From: UBA2970 sp965221075
GTDB taxonomy: Bacteria > Verrucomicrobiota > Verrucomicrobiia > Limisphaerales > AAA164-E04
NCBI GenBank assembly: GCA_965221075.1
Contig: OZ244865.1
Coordinates: 124,001-188,000, forward strand
Direction: 5' to 3'
Length of the DNA stretch: 64,000 nt
Each line of letters opens with the position of its first letter. Within the stretch, counting starts at the first letter, position 1. The position numbers were made by a program, and so were the translations under genes. Below the pieces are notes generated by a model. That model was not told the origin of the DNA. It was given only the letters and a program-made list of their open reading frames with translations, and ran no database searches. Positions 52,074 through 60,067 of the stretch are shown here, one piece after another.

Positions 52074-53846
52074 ATGAATTCGCCTATTCCTGAACACAGA
52101 TCGAAAGACCTCGGCCAGGTCATGACGGCCCTTTTCGACATCAGACCAGCCTGGATCATGCTCGTCGAGCACGATCTGAAAGGGGAAAACTACAGAATTG
52201 TCAACCTGATTGCCAGGTCTGCGGCAGTGGCTACAGTGGTGGTGTGCCTGCTTCTCCTGATCGCGAATCATTCGGATCCTGAATCCTATCTGATCGGCGC
52301 TTCAATCATCGGTTCCACTACAATGTTCGCGCTATCTGCCTGGAATACGTTGAACTCCCGCTTGAGAAGCGGAGAACTTGAGCTTCAGTCACCTGTCGGG
52401 ACCTGGGGCTTCTTCCTGCATGGAATAGGTTCTGGAATCGCACCCATAATCCCTGCCCTGTGGCTCTTGATCGTTCCTCTTGTTTTCATTCCTGTTTCCA
52501 TCGGAAGCTCTCTGGTCGAAGGATTGAACTGCTGGGCGATTGGCGCAGCAATGGCCATGCTAGGAGCCTCGACTGGACTGCTTTCATCGATGACCCTTAG
52601 GAGCAAGCCTTTGACTACTGACAGTGGTATAAACAAAGAGCAGGCGTTCATACAGCTTATTTCTACTACAGGCATGTTGGCTCTTGTGACTAGTCATACA
52701 ATCCGTTATTTTGAATCTCCCGCCATCTCAATTATCATAGTATCTGTTTTTGCTATTATCGTGCCTGGCGATTCAATAAAGAAAGTGATAAACGGGCATT
52801 TCAATTGTTCTTCAAGAATTGCCTCCCTCTACTGCTATATTATCACTACTCCCATCGGCGCAATTGTCGCACTCCAATGCAGTGGATGGTGGAGCGATGA
52901 ATGAAACTGGTCGTATCCTGCAAGCTATTCCCTTCTCATCGGTTTGCTTGCTCTGTACTGTGCAAGGATCAGGACGTCGATCCAAAAGGGATCATGTCGA
53001 ACGATTGTAGCGAAGCAAAGATCCGCACCACCGCCTCGAAATGAAAAAAATGATTTGCTACAGACCCTGGCATCCATTCCAGGAAAATGGATCACGATCT
53101 TCGACAAAAAAACAGTTGTCGACAAAAGTCCAGTTTTAGAAATTGTAACTATTGCGATCTTGGTTCTGACTGTATCATTTGCAGGATCAGCCTACATCGA
53201 TACTAATCTCTTCGGCAATCCGTCCAGCTATGTGTTTGTTTATATTGCCGTAGAGTGTGCCGAAATCATGAATTTGAGGACCCACGCTACATACGTCTTG
53301 GGAAAAGATCGCCGTTCCGGAATGCTCGATCACATTCTGCTTGCGCCAAGGATTGAAGAAGTAATTGTTAAAGGAGTCATTAAAGCCGAAAAGGAATACT
53401 GGATGAAAAGAACTAGAAGGTTCATGTTTTCCTTTCCCATTGCGCTCTCACTGACCCAATTGGTATTCTTCTTGCTGCATCATGAACTTGAACACCTTCT
53501 TGCTATTTCCTATCTGCTTGCATCTTCGTTGTTGATAAACAGGATCAGGCTAAAGATGTATTGGATTGTATCTGCAAGAAATGGCTTAAATACATCCATT
53601 AATCATTTAATAGCGCCTTTTACAGATCCTGTCGGCATTCTTATAACGGCAAACCTCATAATATCTATTTGCATTGTGCTTGTATCCTCCCCTTTCAATC
53701 CTGTCAAAACTTGGCATTTCTTGCTAATGGTTGTTTTCATCTCTGTCAGCACACTCGTCCAGTATTTTTATCTTAAATTGAAATTCCAGCGCGCGATAAA
53801 CGAACTAGTATCGATAAGAAAGCATTGCTCCGGCAGACTAGGCTAG
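52074..53846 (+). pseudogene. two-halved ABC-2-like membrane protein, array 2 copy 2, split by one in-frame TGA
   Basis: Full-length paralogue of copy 1 (591 codons) reading in a single frame except for TGA at 52902-52904. Upstream the frame gives MNSPIPEHRSKDLGQVMTAL to GWWSDE; downstream it continues at once as NWSYPASYSLLIGLLALY and runs to SIRKHCSGRLG. In copies 1 and 3 the stop position is Trp (TGG; GWWSDTWNW and GWWNNAWIW). So a single TGG-to-TGA change splits the protein between its two halves. The C-terminal half (from TTG 52944) could be made separately by reinitiation. Half 2 motif KDRRSGMLDHILLAPRIEE is preserved. Nearby genes use TGA as a stop, so general recoding is unlikely. Confidence 0.82.
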
Positions 53847-54202
53847 CGAGAAAGATACTGGGCTATCTCATCCGCAAAGACATTTGTTCGTTGCAATCAT
53901 GCCTCAAGCACGAATCATGCAGATTATAGATTTCATCGAATTCATAGGACTTTCGTCTTTTCATATAATAGAGGCCTGTTACAGACCTGATGAACAGCCT
54001 GCCAGGAAACATCCTTCCACTACAAGGAGATTGAATCTATATGGGCTCTGTACTGGATGATTTCCAGGATCAAGCTCGCAGGGATCCGAATCGCTCAACA
54101 ATGCAGCATACGCCTTCAGTGTACACTAAGAAAAAACATGCTTGAAAAGCTGTCAATTGACAATATTCAAGGAATTTGGTGCGATCGTCCTGAACATCGC
54201 CT
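53847..54202. other. gene-free spacer between array 2 copies 2 and 3
   Basis: 356 bp of AT-rich sequence. No open frame with family features, no tRNA and no clear promoter or terminator were seen. It ends at the copy 3 ATG. Confidence 0.45.
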
Positions 54203-54816
54203 ATGAATTCTCCGGCTCCAAACCACAGATCTGGAATCATTGGTCGGATTCTCACAGCTCATTTCAATGTAAGACCTGCCTGGATCATACTTGTCGAGCA
54301 TGATCTTAAGGGAAGAAACTACCGCAGATTCTACCTGATCTCCAGAACTGCTGCTGTGGCTTCAGTGCTGCTGTGCCTGGCTCTTCTGCCCGTTCTTCAC
54401 TCGGATCCGGAATTCTATCTGAAGCTTGCTTCAACCATTTGCTCCATTTCATTGCTCGCTCTTTCAATGTGGACAACGTTCAAGACACGCCTGAAGCACG
54501 GAGAACTAGCGCTTCAGACTCCTGTTGGAAGCTGGAGCTTTTTCCTCCATGGAATGGTTTCTGGGTTTGCACCCGTTGTTCTTGTACTGATTCTATTGCT
54601 CGTTCCTATCGTGCTCGTTCCTGCTTCCACAGGGAACACCCTGGCTGACGGATTGAACTACTGGACGATGATTGCATCAATGGCAATGCTAGGAGCCTCC
54701 CTTGCGATGCTTGCCACGATGCCTCGCAAATTCAACGTTCCGCCAATTGGCCGTGAAATAGACAAGAGGCGGCCGCACAGCCTATTCTACACTGAAGTCG
54801 CTTTCGTTCTGTTTCT

Positions 54817-54824
54817 TCTTTGTT
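54817..54824 (+). repeat. target-site duplication of the ISL3-family element, left
   Basis: TCTTTGTT, identical to 56507-56514 on the other side of the IS; 8 bp is the usual ISL3 duplication length. Confidence 0.9.
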
Positions 54825-54849
54825 GCCTCTACTGAAAATCGTGTGGGTT
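54825..54849 (+). repeat. left inverted repeat of the ISL3-family element
   Basis: Begins GCCTCTACTG and ends CGTGTGGGTT; pairs with the right repeat at 56482-56506 with 4 mismatches in 25. Confidence 0.88.
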
Positions 54850-55256
54850 TGTGCTGTCCAGACAGCCGGGGCTGGCGCTAGCCATGGCACCTCGGCTCCA
54901 TAGTCACAGACAGCCTGCGCCATGTGTTTGGTTCCATTTCCTACCCTAAGTGGTCCCGGGGGTGCAGGGGGCAGCGCCCCCTGCGGCAGAGGGGGGCCAG
55001 TGGCCTCGGCCTCGGCGGATCGCTGCAGAGCGCCTGTCCCCTGGACAGCACAGTCATGCGTAGGATCGCTCCATCGACCGGGTCGTCCAGCGTTTCGATG
55101 CCGTCGAGGTTCCGGACAGCCGGCCAGAGCTTCGCTGACGGGTGTTCGACCGGCATAGCGGGACCTTGACGCCCCAGTGTCGGCGAACACACTGAGGTCG
55201 GCCCGAATGGAGCAGAAAGCCTTCTTCGGCATGGTAAACCATAGCAGGAACGCCCT

Positions 55257-56483
55257 ATGAACAACGAACTGTTCACCGTCGCCCTCGGCTTGTCCGAACC
55301 CTGGGTTGTCACAGCTCTGGAGTTCGACGAGTCCGAGCGCAAGCTGATCTTGCGTGTCGACTTCCGTCGGGGTGCGCGCTTTGCGCATGGCGATGCCGAG
55401 GGCGTCCATCCGGTGCATGACACGCTGATCAAGAGCTTCCGCCACCTGAGCTTCTTCCAGCACGAGTGCGAACTGGTGGCCCGCGTCCCGCGTGTGCGCC
55501 TGCCGGATGGACGAGTGGCGCTGGTGGAGCCGCCCTGGGCGGGCCGCCGCTCCGGCTTCACGCTCCTCTTCGAGGCGCTCGTCGTCACCCTGTGCCAGCA
55601 GATGTCCTTTGCCGTGGCAGCGCGGCTGGCGGGGCTTTCGCCGCACCGGGCCCAGTCGATCTGTGCTTGCTACGTCGACATGGCCGTCGCACAGACCGAC
55701 CTCTCCGAAACCAGCGCCGTCGCCATCGACGAAACCTCCCGGGCGCGTGGCCACGACTACGTCACCGTCGCCGCAGACGCCAACGCACGCCGAGTCGTCT
55801 TTGTCGGCGAGGGGCGCAGCGCCAGGACCGTCGGAGAGTTCGCCGACGCGCTGGAGGCGCACGGCGGCGATCCCAAGGCGGTCCAATCGGTCTCCATCGA
55901 CATGTCGCCCGCATTCATCAGCGGCGTCGCCGAGCATCTGCCCAACGCAGAGATCACCTTCGACAAGTTCCACGTAGTTGCCCACGCCTCCAAGGCGCTC
56001 GACGCAACCCGGCGCATCGAGCAGCGGAGCGACCCGGATCTCAAGGGCCTGCGATGGACCCTGCTCAAGAATCCTGGCAGCCTCGGGCCCGCTCAGCGAG
56101 CCGACCTCGATGCGCTCCTGGCCAACGTCGTCGGCAAGCGCACGGCCCGTGCCTGGATGTACCGGGAGCAGCTGAGGGAGATCCTCAACCGCAAGCAGAT
56201 CCACGTAGTCAGGGCCATGCTCCACCAGTGGTGCACCAACGTGAACCGCTCCAAGGTCGAGCCCATGAAGGCCGTCGCCAGGATGATCCGAAAGCACATC
56301 CATGGGATCGCCGCCTGGGCCAGAACACGCCGCACCAACGGCTTCATCGAGGCACTCAACGGGCTGTTCCAGTCCGCCAAGCGCCGCGCCAGAGGCTACC
56401 GCTGCTTCAAGACCATCCGCACCGTCTTCTTCCTCATCGCCGGGAAGCTCGACTTCGCCAAGCTCAACCCCCATGTCGCTTAA
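55257..56483 (+). CDS. tnp: ISL3-family transposase
   Basis: 408 aa DDE-type transposase. Segments typical of ISL3 (DDE_Tnp_ISL3): SAVAIDETSRARGHDYVTV (first catalytic Asp), VQSVSIDMSPAFISGVAEHLPNAEITFDKFHVV (second Asp region), and TRRTNGFIEALNGLFQSAKRRARGYRCFKTIRTVFFLIAGKL (catalytic Glu in the FIEALNG helix). The N-terminus lacks the full zinc-finger of longer ISL3 enzymes; an HTH-like region is at LCQQMSFAVAARLAGLSPHR. The frame is uninterrupted; the stop (56481-56483) overlaps the right inverted repeat. Confidence 0.93.
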   Translation: MNNELFTVALGLSEPWVVTALEFDESERKLILRVDFRRGARFAHGDAEGVHPVHDTLIKSFRHLSFFQHECELVARVPRVRLPDGRVALVEPPWAGRRSGFTLLFEALVVTLCQQMSFAVAARLAGLSPHRAQSICACYVDMAVAQTDLSETSAVAIDETSRARGHDYVTVAADANARRVVFVGEGRSARTVGEFADALEAHGGDPKAVQSVSIDMSPAFISGVAEHLPNAEITFDKFHVVAHASKALDATRRIEQRSDPDLKGLRWTLLKNPGSLGPAQRADLDALLANVVGKRTARAWMYREQLREILNRKQIHVVRAMLHQWCTNVNRSKVEPMKAVARMIRKHIHGIAAWARTRRTNGFIEALNGLFQSAKRRARGYRCFKTIRTVFFLIAGKLDFAKLNPHVA

Positions 56484-56506
56484 CCCACACGTTTTTTGGT
56501 AGAGCC
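56482..56506 (-). repeat. right inverted repeat of the ISL3-family element
   Basis: Read inward on the minus strand it begins GGCTCTACC and ends CGTGTGGGTT, pairing with 54825-54849. Confidence 0.88.
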
Positions 56507-56514
56507 TCTTTGTT
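56507..56514 (+). repeat. target-site duplication of the ISL3-family element, right
   Basis: TCTTTGTT, identical to 54817-54824. The permease reading frame resumes here. Confidence 0.9.
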
Positions 56515-57262
56515 TTTATAATTTGTTTCACAGTGAACATCCTAAAGGCCACTTGAGAACAATTATAGATGTTTGCTTGGCGACAATTTGGATAGGGGGA
56601 TGGATCAGGGGCGCAATTGACAAGCATGTCCACAGATCGCTGTTTGCACTTAGGCTTTTCTGTTATCTTATCGTGCTATTGATCGGAGCTAATTATGTGT
56701 TTACGATTTCTGGATGGTGGAACAATGCTTGGATCTGGTTATATCCCGCTAGTCAGTCCGTGCTATTCTGCTCGCTGGCTCTGTGCTGCGCCAGAATCAG
56801 AACATCGATCCGAAGGGGTATCATGGAGAAACCTATCGATATTGGCATTCATTCCGAGGCTGATTCAAGCGACGACGATCCATTGTCGTGGCAGAACAAG
56901 GAGACCCTTCCAGGCAAGTGGGCGTCCGTATTATATGATATGGAACCAGCAGTCAAGAATCCAATTCCGGGAATACTACTCTTCTCGATTGTCGTTCTGG
57001 CAGTATCTTTGTCAGGAACGTTTCTTTATTCTAGTTTATTTAGCAATCCTTTTGTTTATATCTGTGCCTATGTCATTATGGAGTGCACTTCACTGGACAC
57101 ATGGAATAGTAATGCCAACAAATCAGTGGGTAATGATCGACGATCCGGAATGCTCGATCTCGTTCTACTAGCTCCGAAGGCCGAGGAATTCGTGGTGCAA
57201 GGCGTTGTCAAGGCCGAGCGTGATCTATGGAAACAAGGGTCTGGAAGAATGTTCATGGCCAG

Positions 57263-57268
57263 CTTCCC
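57263..57268 (+). repeat. target-site duplication of the 445-bp element, left
   Basis: CTTCCC, repeated at 57714-57719. Confidence 0.75.
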
Positions 57269-57713
57269 TGTTATTTGCGGCGATTATCCTGACAGTTTTT
57301 CCCAGATTGCTCCGGGCTGACATCCAATCGAGGGAGGCCATTGGCCTTGCAGGAGGCGATAGGCGCTTGCTGCCTGAGGAGAAGACTTCCTGGAAGGGAA
57401 AAGCTGCCTGATCCCGCTGGTTTGAGCGGCAGCCGATGGAGCAGCTCTACTTTCCGGGTACGTCATTCCAGTCATAGGCCCGACACAGGCCTCGGGCGTC
57501 GGACGGCCGGATTGTCCCTGCATGAGGCGGAAGACGTAGCAGTTTTCGCACTGGTCGCGATCGAAGACGCAGAGGATCCGCTTCAGGTTCCAGCTCCAAA
57601 CCGTTCTGGGATGCGGAAGGAGGTTCCCGAGGTGGAGACGAAGATGGTGTCGCTTGCTGGGGGACAGCCGAAAAAAGATCTCCCGATTCACCGGAATATC
57701 TACGCAAATAACA
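57269..57713. mobile_element. 445-bp MITE-like element with terminal inverted repeats
   Basis: Begins TGTTATTTGCG and ends with its exact reverse complement (CGCAAATAACA). With mismatches the inverted repeat extends to about 23 bp (19 matches). It is flanked by a 6-bp duplication CTTCCC. Removing 57269-57719 (element plus one duplicate) joins MFMASFP to ISLALVQFFFF in frame, exactly as in copy 2 (FMFSFPIALSLTQLVFF). No transposase is recognised: the 135-aa minus-strand frame 57284-57691 spans most of it but shows no known motif. It is GC-richer than the flanking gene. The family is not identified; TGT ends and a 6-bp duplication are compatible with an IS481- or IS21-type transposase acting in trans. 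Confidence 0.75.
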
Positions 57714-57719
57714 CTTCCC
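57714..57719 (+). repeat. target-site duplication of the 445-bp element, right
   Basis: CTTCCC, identical to 57263-57268. Confidence 0.75.
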
Positions 57720-58128
57720 CATCTCGCTTGCTCTGGTTCAGTTCTTTTTCTTCATGATTGATCAAGATTGGAAACGCTTTCTTGCTATATCCTACTTGCT
57801 CGCTACGGCATTGCTGTTCAACCGGATCAGGCTGAGATTGCTCTGGATCGCTTCGGCAGCCAAGGGTTTGCGTCGGCCCGAGCGCTGGACCAGACGCTTC
57901 GCAGATCCTGTCCGGATTATTGGAACGGCTAACTATGTAATCTCCATTGCCATTCTTGCAGGCCATTTAATTGCTTCTTCACCGTTTTGGGATAGGCTTT
58001 TCCCGATTATGGCTGCCTTTTTCTTTTTCAGCACGATCGCTCAGTGCTTCTATCTTCAGTCCAAGGCCGAGTAATCCATGAACGAATTGAGGTCGATGAA
58101 GAAACTGTGCGCCAGCGTTCCGTACTAG

Positions 58129-58440
58129 CGGCTCCGTTCCTGATTTCCCCTTGTAGCAAACGGGATCAATCGCCATTGCCGATTATCCGGTCCGTCATTT
58201 GCCGATCCTGGCTTCCATCGATCCCTGCGCCTTCCCGCGTGTTCTTGAATTGCAGGTTCGATTCCGATCGTATTCGTCGGTTTGCAAGTCAATGGCCCGT
58301 CGCAGCGATCCGCTCGGATCGGAACGGATCATGCTCCAGACGAATTCCAGGATCCGGATCGTCCGGAGGTCGGTACGAGCAAACTGCTCTTCCCTCTTCG
58401 AGGATAGCCGGAAGGCTCCTGTGGCCAGACCTGGAGGCTA
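58129..58440. other. gene-free region between array 2 and the convergent permease operon
   Basis: 312 bp; no open frame with family features. A T-loop-like GGTTCGATTCC at 58255-58265 does not fold into a tRNA. The region separates the AT-rich array from the GC-rich minus-strand operon. Confidence 0.45.
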
Positions 58441-59283
58441 CTAGGAACTGGCGCTGGTGTAGCGGCGGAGCATCGCCTGCCACACCAGGCTCGAGACCTG
58501 GAAGCAGACCGCCGACATCAGGAGCAGCGGGAGGATCTCCAGCGGCGAGGAGAGCTTGTCTGCCAGGAACTTGACCGGCACGTTGGTCACCAGAAGCATG
58601 GGGACCACATAGGTGAAGCACACCCGGAAGCCTCCGCCGAAGGCGGCGTCGGGCAGGCGGGCGATGTGGAAGAAGTTGTAGTATCCCCAGACGATCCCCT
58701 GCGCCCTCATGAACAGGAAGCTCAGGCTGGAAAGCATGAACATCAGGGAGTAGTGGATCATGATTCCGGCCCCGCACAGCAGCAGGAATCCCAGGCACTG
58801 CAGGAAACCGGGAACCAGCTCCATCTGCCAGCAGGCGTAGCCCATCACCGAGAAGCCGGTGAGCACGCCCACCAGGGATCCCGGATCGAAGGTCCGCAGG
58901 GAGATGAGGAAGCGGGTGTCCACCGGCAGCAGCAGCAGGAAGTCCATCCGCCCGGTCCGCACATGGTCCGAGAGGTTGACGATGTTGGTGAAGAAGAGCG
59001 CCTGGAAGGACATCTGTATCACCTGGCTGGCTCCGGTCAGCAGCACCACCTCCCAGCGGGTCCAGCTGGCGATGCGATCGGTGTGCGAGTAGATCACCGT
59101 GATGAAGAGCAGCTGCAGGCCGAACCACATCCATTCGACCACGATCCACAGCAGGAAGTTGGCCTTGAACTGCATGTCACGGATGATCGAGTTCTGGCAC
59201 AGCGCTCCGTAGAGTGAGAGGTAGCGGGCCGCCTGCCGCGCCAAGGACGGGCGGCTCGGGATCCTGTCAGCCTCCCGCTGCAC
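58441..59283 (-). CDS. ABC-2 type permease (DUF990 / ABC2_membrane_6 family), second subunit
   Basis: 280-aa inner-membrane protein with six hydrophobic segments, for example LLWIVVEWMWFGLQLLFITVIY, ALFFTNIVNLSDHVRTGRMDFLLLLPVDTRFL (the ABC-2 coupling motif G-x-x-D-F-L-L-L-P), FLQCLGFLLLCGAGIMIHYSLMFML and the C-terminal ILPLLLMSAVCFQVSSLVW. It pairs with the upstream paralogue, whose stop it overlaps by 17 nt. Such pairs normally come with an ATPase gene, which is missing here; the cargo is unknown. Confidence 0.85.
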   Translation of the reverse strand: MQREADRIPSRPSLARQAARYLSLYGALCQNSIIRDMQFKANFLLWIVVEWMWFGLQLLFITVIYSHTDRIASWTRWEVVLLTGASQVIQMSFQALFFTNIVNLSDHVRTGRMDFLLLLPVDTRFLISLRTFDPGSLVGVLTGFSVMGYACWQMELVPGFLQCLGFLLLCGAGIMIHYSLMFMLSSLSFLFMRAQGIVWGYYNFFHIARLPDAAFGGGFRVCFTYVVPMLLVTNVPVKFLADKLSSPLEILPLLLMSAVCFQVSSLVWQAMLRRYTSASS

Positions 59284-60067
59284 TGTACTTGCGGATTCCC
59301 CGGCTCCAGACCAGGCGGGCCACCCCCAGGGCCAGGAGCGTCCAGAGGGCCTGCAGGGCCAGTCCGAAGACCAGGTCGGCTCCCTCGATCCGCTCCAGGA
59401 AGATCCCGGCGGGAAAGTAGAGCAGGTACGGGAAGGGGGTCCAGGCCAGCGCCTGGGTCATCCACGCTGGCAGTATGTCCAGGGGGAAAACGTGCCCTCC
59501 TGCGATGTACTCCACCGCGAAAAAGATGAACACGAAGGTGTCGATCTCCAGGATCCAGAAGGCCAGCAGGGCCAGGCTGTAGGAGATGAAGAACTGGAGC
59601 AGGGCGGTCAGTCCCACGGAGATCACGAAGAAGATCCAGGTGTCCGGACTGGACGGCAGCTGCAGGGAGCCGGAATGGAGCAGGATGAATCCCCCGATGG
59701 GAACCAGTCCCACCAGCAGGTAGACCAGCCGGCCCGATCCGTAGAGAGCCAGCCGGTAGAGGGTGTAGTCGATCGGCTTGAGCAGGAACTGGCTGATGCG
59801 GCCGTCCCGGATGTCGGCGGCGATCTGCCAGTCGTCCTCGTTGACCGCGGTGAAGGCGTCGATCACCGTGATCACCAGGTAGTAGGCGATCATCTGGTCG
59901 AGGGGGTATCCCGCGATGTTTCCATCGCCGCCGGCGTATATCGCCTTCCAGAGGAAGATGGTGGCGGCCAGGGGTATCAGCCCCAGCACCGATCGGCACA
60001 GGAAGTTGAAGCGGTAGGCCAGGGTGTTCTGGATCCCGATATTGAAGACGTGCAGGTACTTGCCCAT
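59267..60067 (-). CDS. ABC-2 type permease (DUF990 / ABC2_membrane_6 family), first subunit
   Basis: 266 aa, six membrane segments. MGKYLHVFNIGIQNTLAYRFNFLCRSVLG is the typical N-terminus; IAADIRDGRISQFLLKPIDYTLYRLAL holds the family motif (D-G-x-I-x-x-F-L-L-K-P). The ATG at 60067 shares one base with the mqnEA stop (TGATG), so it is translationally linked to the menaquinone gene. It forms a heteromeric permease with the next gene; the ATP-binding partner is not in the window. Confidence 0.86.
   Translation of the reverse strand: MGKYLHVFNIGIQNTLAYRFNFLCRSVLGLIPLAATIFLWKAIYAGGDGNIAGYPLDQMIAYYLVITVIDAFTAVNEDDWQIAADIRDGRISQFLLKPIDYTLYRLALYGSGRLVYLLVGLVPIGGFILLHSGSLQLPSSPDTWIFFVISVGLTALLQFFISYSLALLAFWILEIDTFVFIFFAVEYIAGGHVFPLDILPAWMTQALAWTPFPYLLYFPAGIFLERIEGADLVFGLALQALWTLLALGVARLVWSRGIRKYSAAGG

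Larger units (their letters stand above)
54825..56506 (+). mobile_element. ISL3-family insertion sequence, complete
   Basis: 1682 bp. Terminal inverted repeats of 25 bp (54825-54849 and 56482-56506) match at 21 positions and share the inner ...CGTGTGGGTT. The right end begins GGCTCTACC when read inward. An 8-bp duplication TCTTTGTT flanks it. It carries one transposase gene (55257-56483) and a 400-bp non-coding left part that contains a perfect hairpin CAGGGGGC-AGC-GCCCCCTG (54965-54983). Both ends, the transposase frame and the duplication are intact, so the element looks recent and potentially active. It is more GC-rich than the AT-rich gene it interrupts. Confidence 0.92.
54203..58128 (+). 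pseudogene. two-halved ABC-2-like membrane protein, array 2 copy 3, disrupted by two mobile elements
   Basis: Three fragments of one gene: 54203-54824 (MNSPAPNHRSGIIGRILTAHF to FVLFLLC), 56515-57268 (from NLFHSEHPKG to MFMASFP, with half 2 motif NDRRSGMLDLVLLAPKAEE) and 57720-58128 (from ISLALVQFFFF to NELRSMKKLC). The gaps are an ISL3-type IS (54825-56506) and a 445-bp element (57269-57713), each flanked by a target duplication. Removing each element with one duplicate keeps the frame at both junctions. A TAA at 58072-58074 lies 18 codons before the homologous C-terminus, so the last residues are also lost. Clearly inactivated after being intact. Confidence 0.9.

Noticed and set aside
52074..53846. 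Copy 2 of array 2 as two separate genes or a frameshift
   Set aside because: Both parts are in the same frame and directly contiguous; the only break is a TGA at a conserved Trp codon.
55757..56068. Minus-strand and alternative plus-strand frames inside the transposase region
   Set aside because: Shadows of the ISL3 transposase, which has clear catalytic segments.
57240..57740. Frameshift plus unknown replacement in array 2 copy 3
   Set aside because: Inverted ends and a 6-bp duplication show a discrete 445-bp insertion, and the frame is kept without it.
58250..58270. T-loop-like GGTTCGATTCC suggesting a tRNA
   Set aside because: No acceptor, D or anticodon stem can be formed around it.
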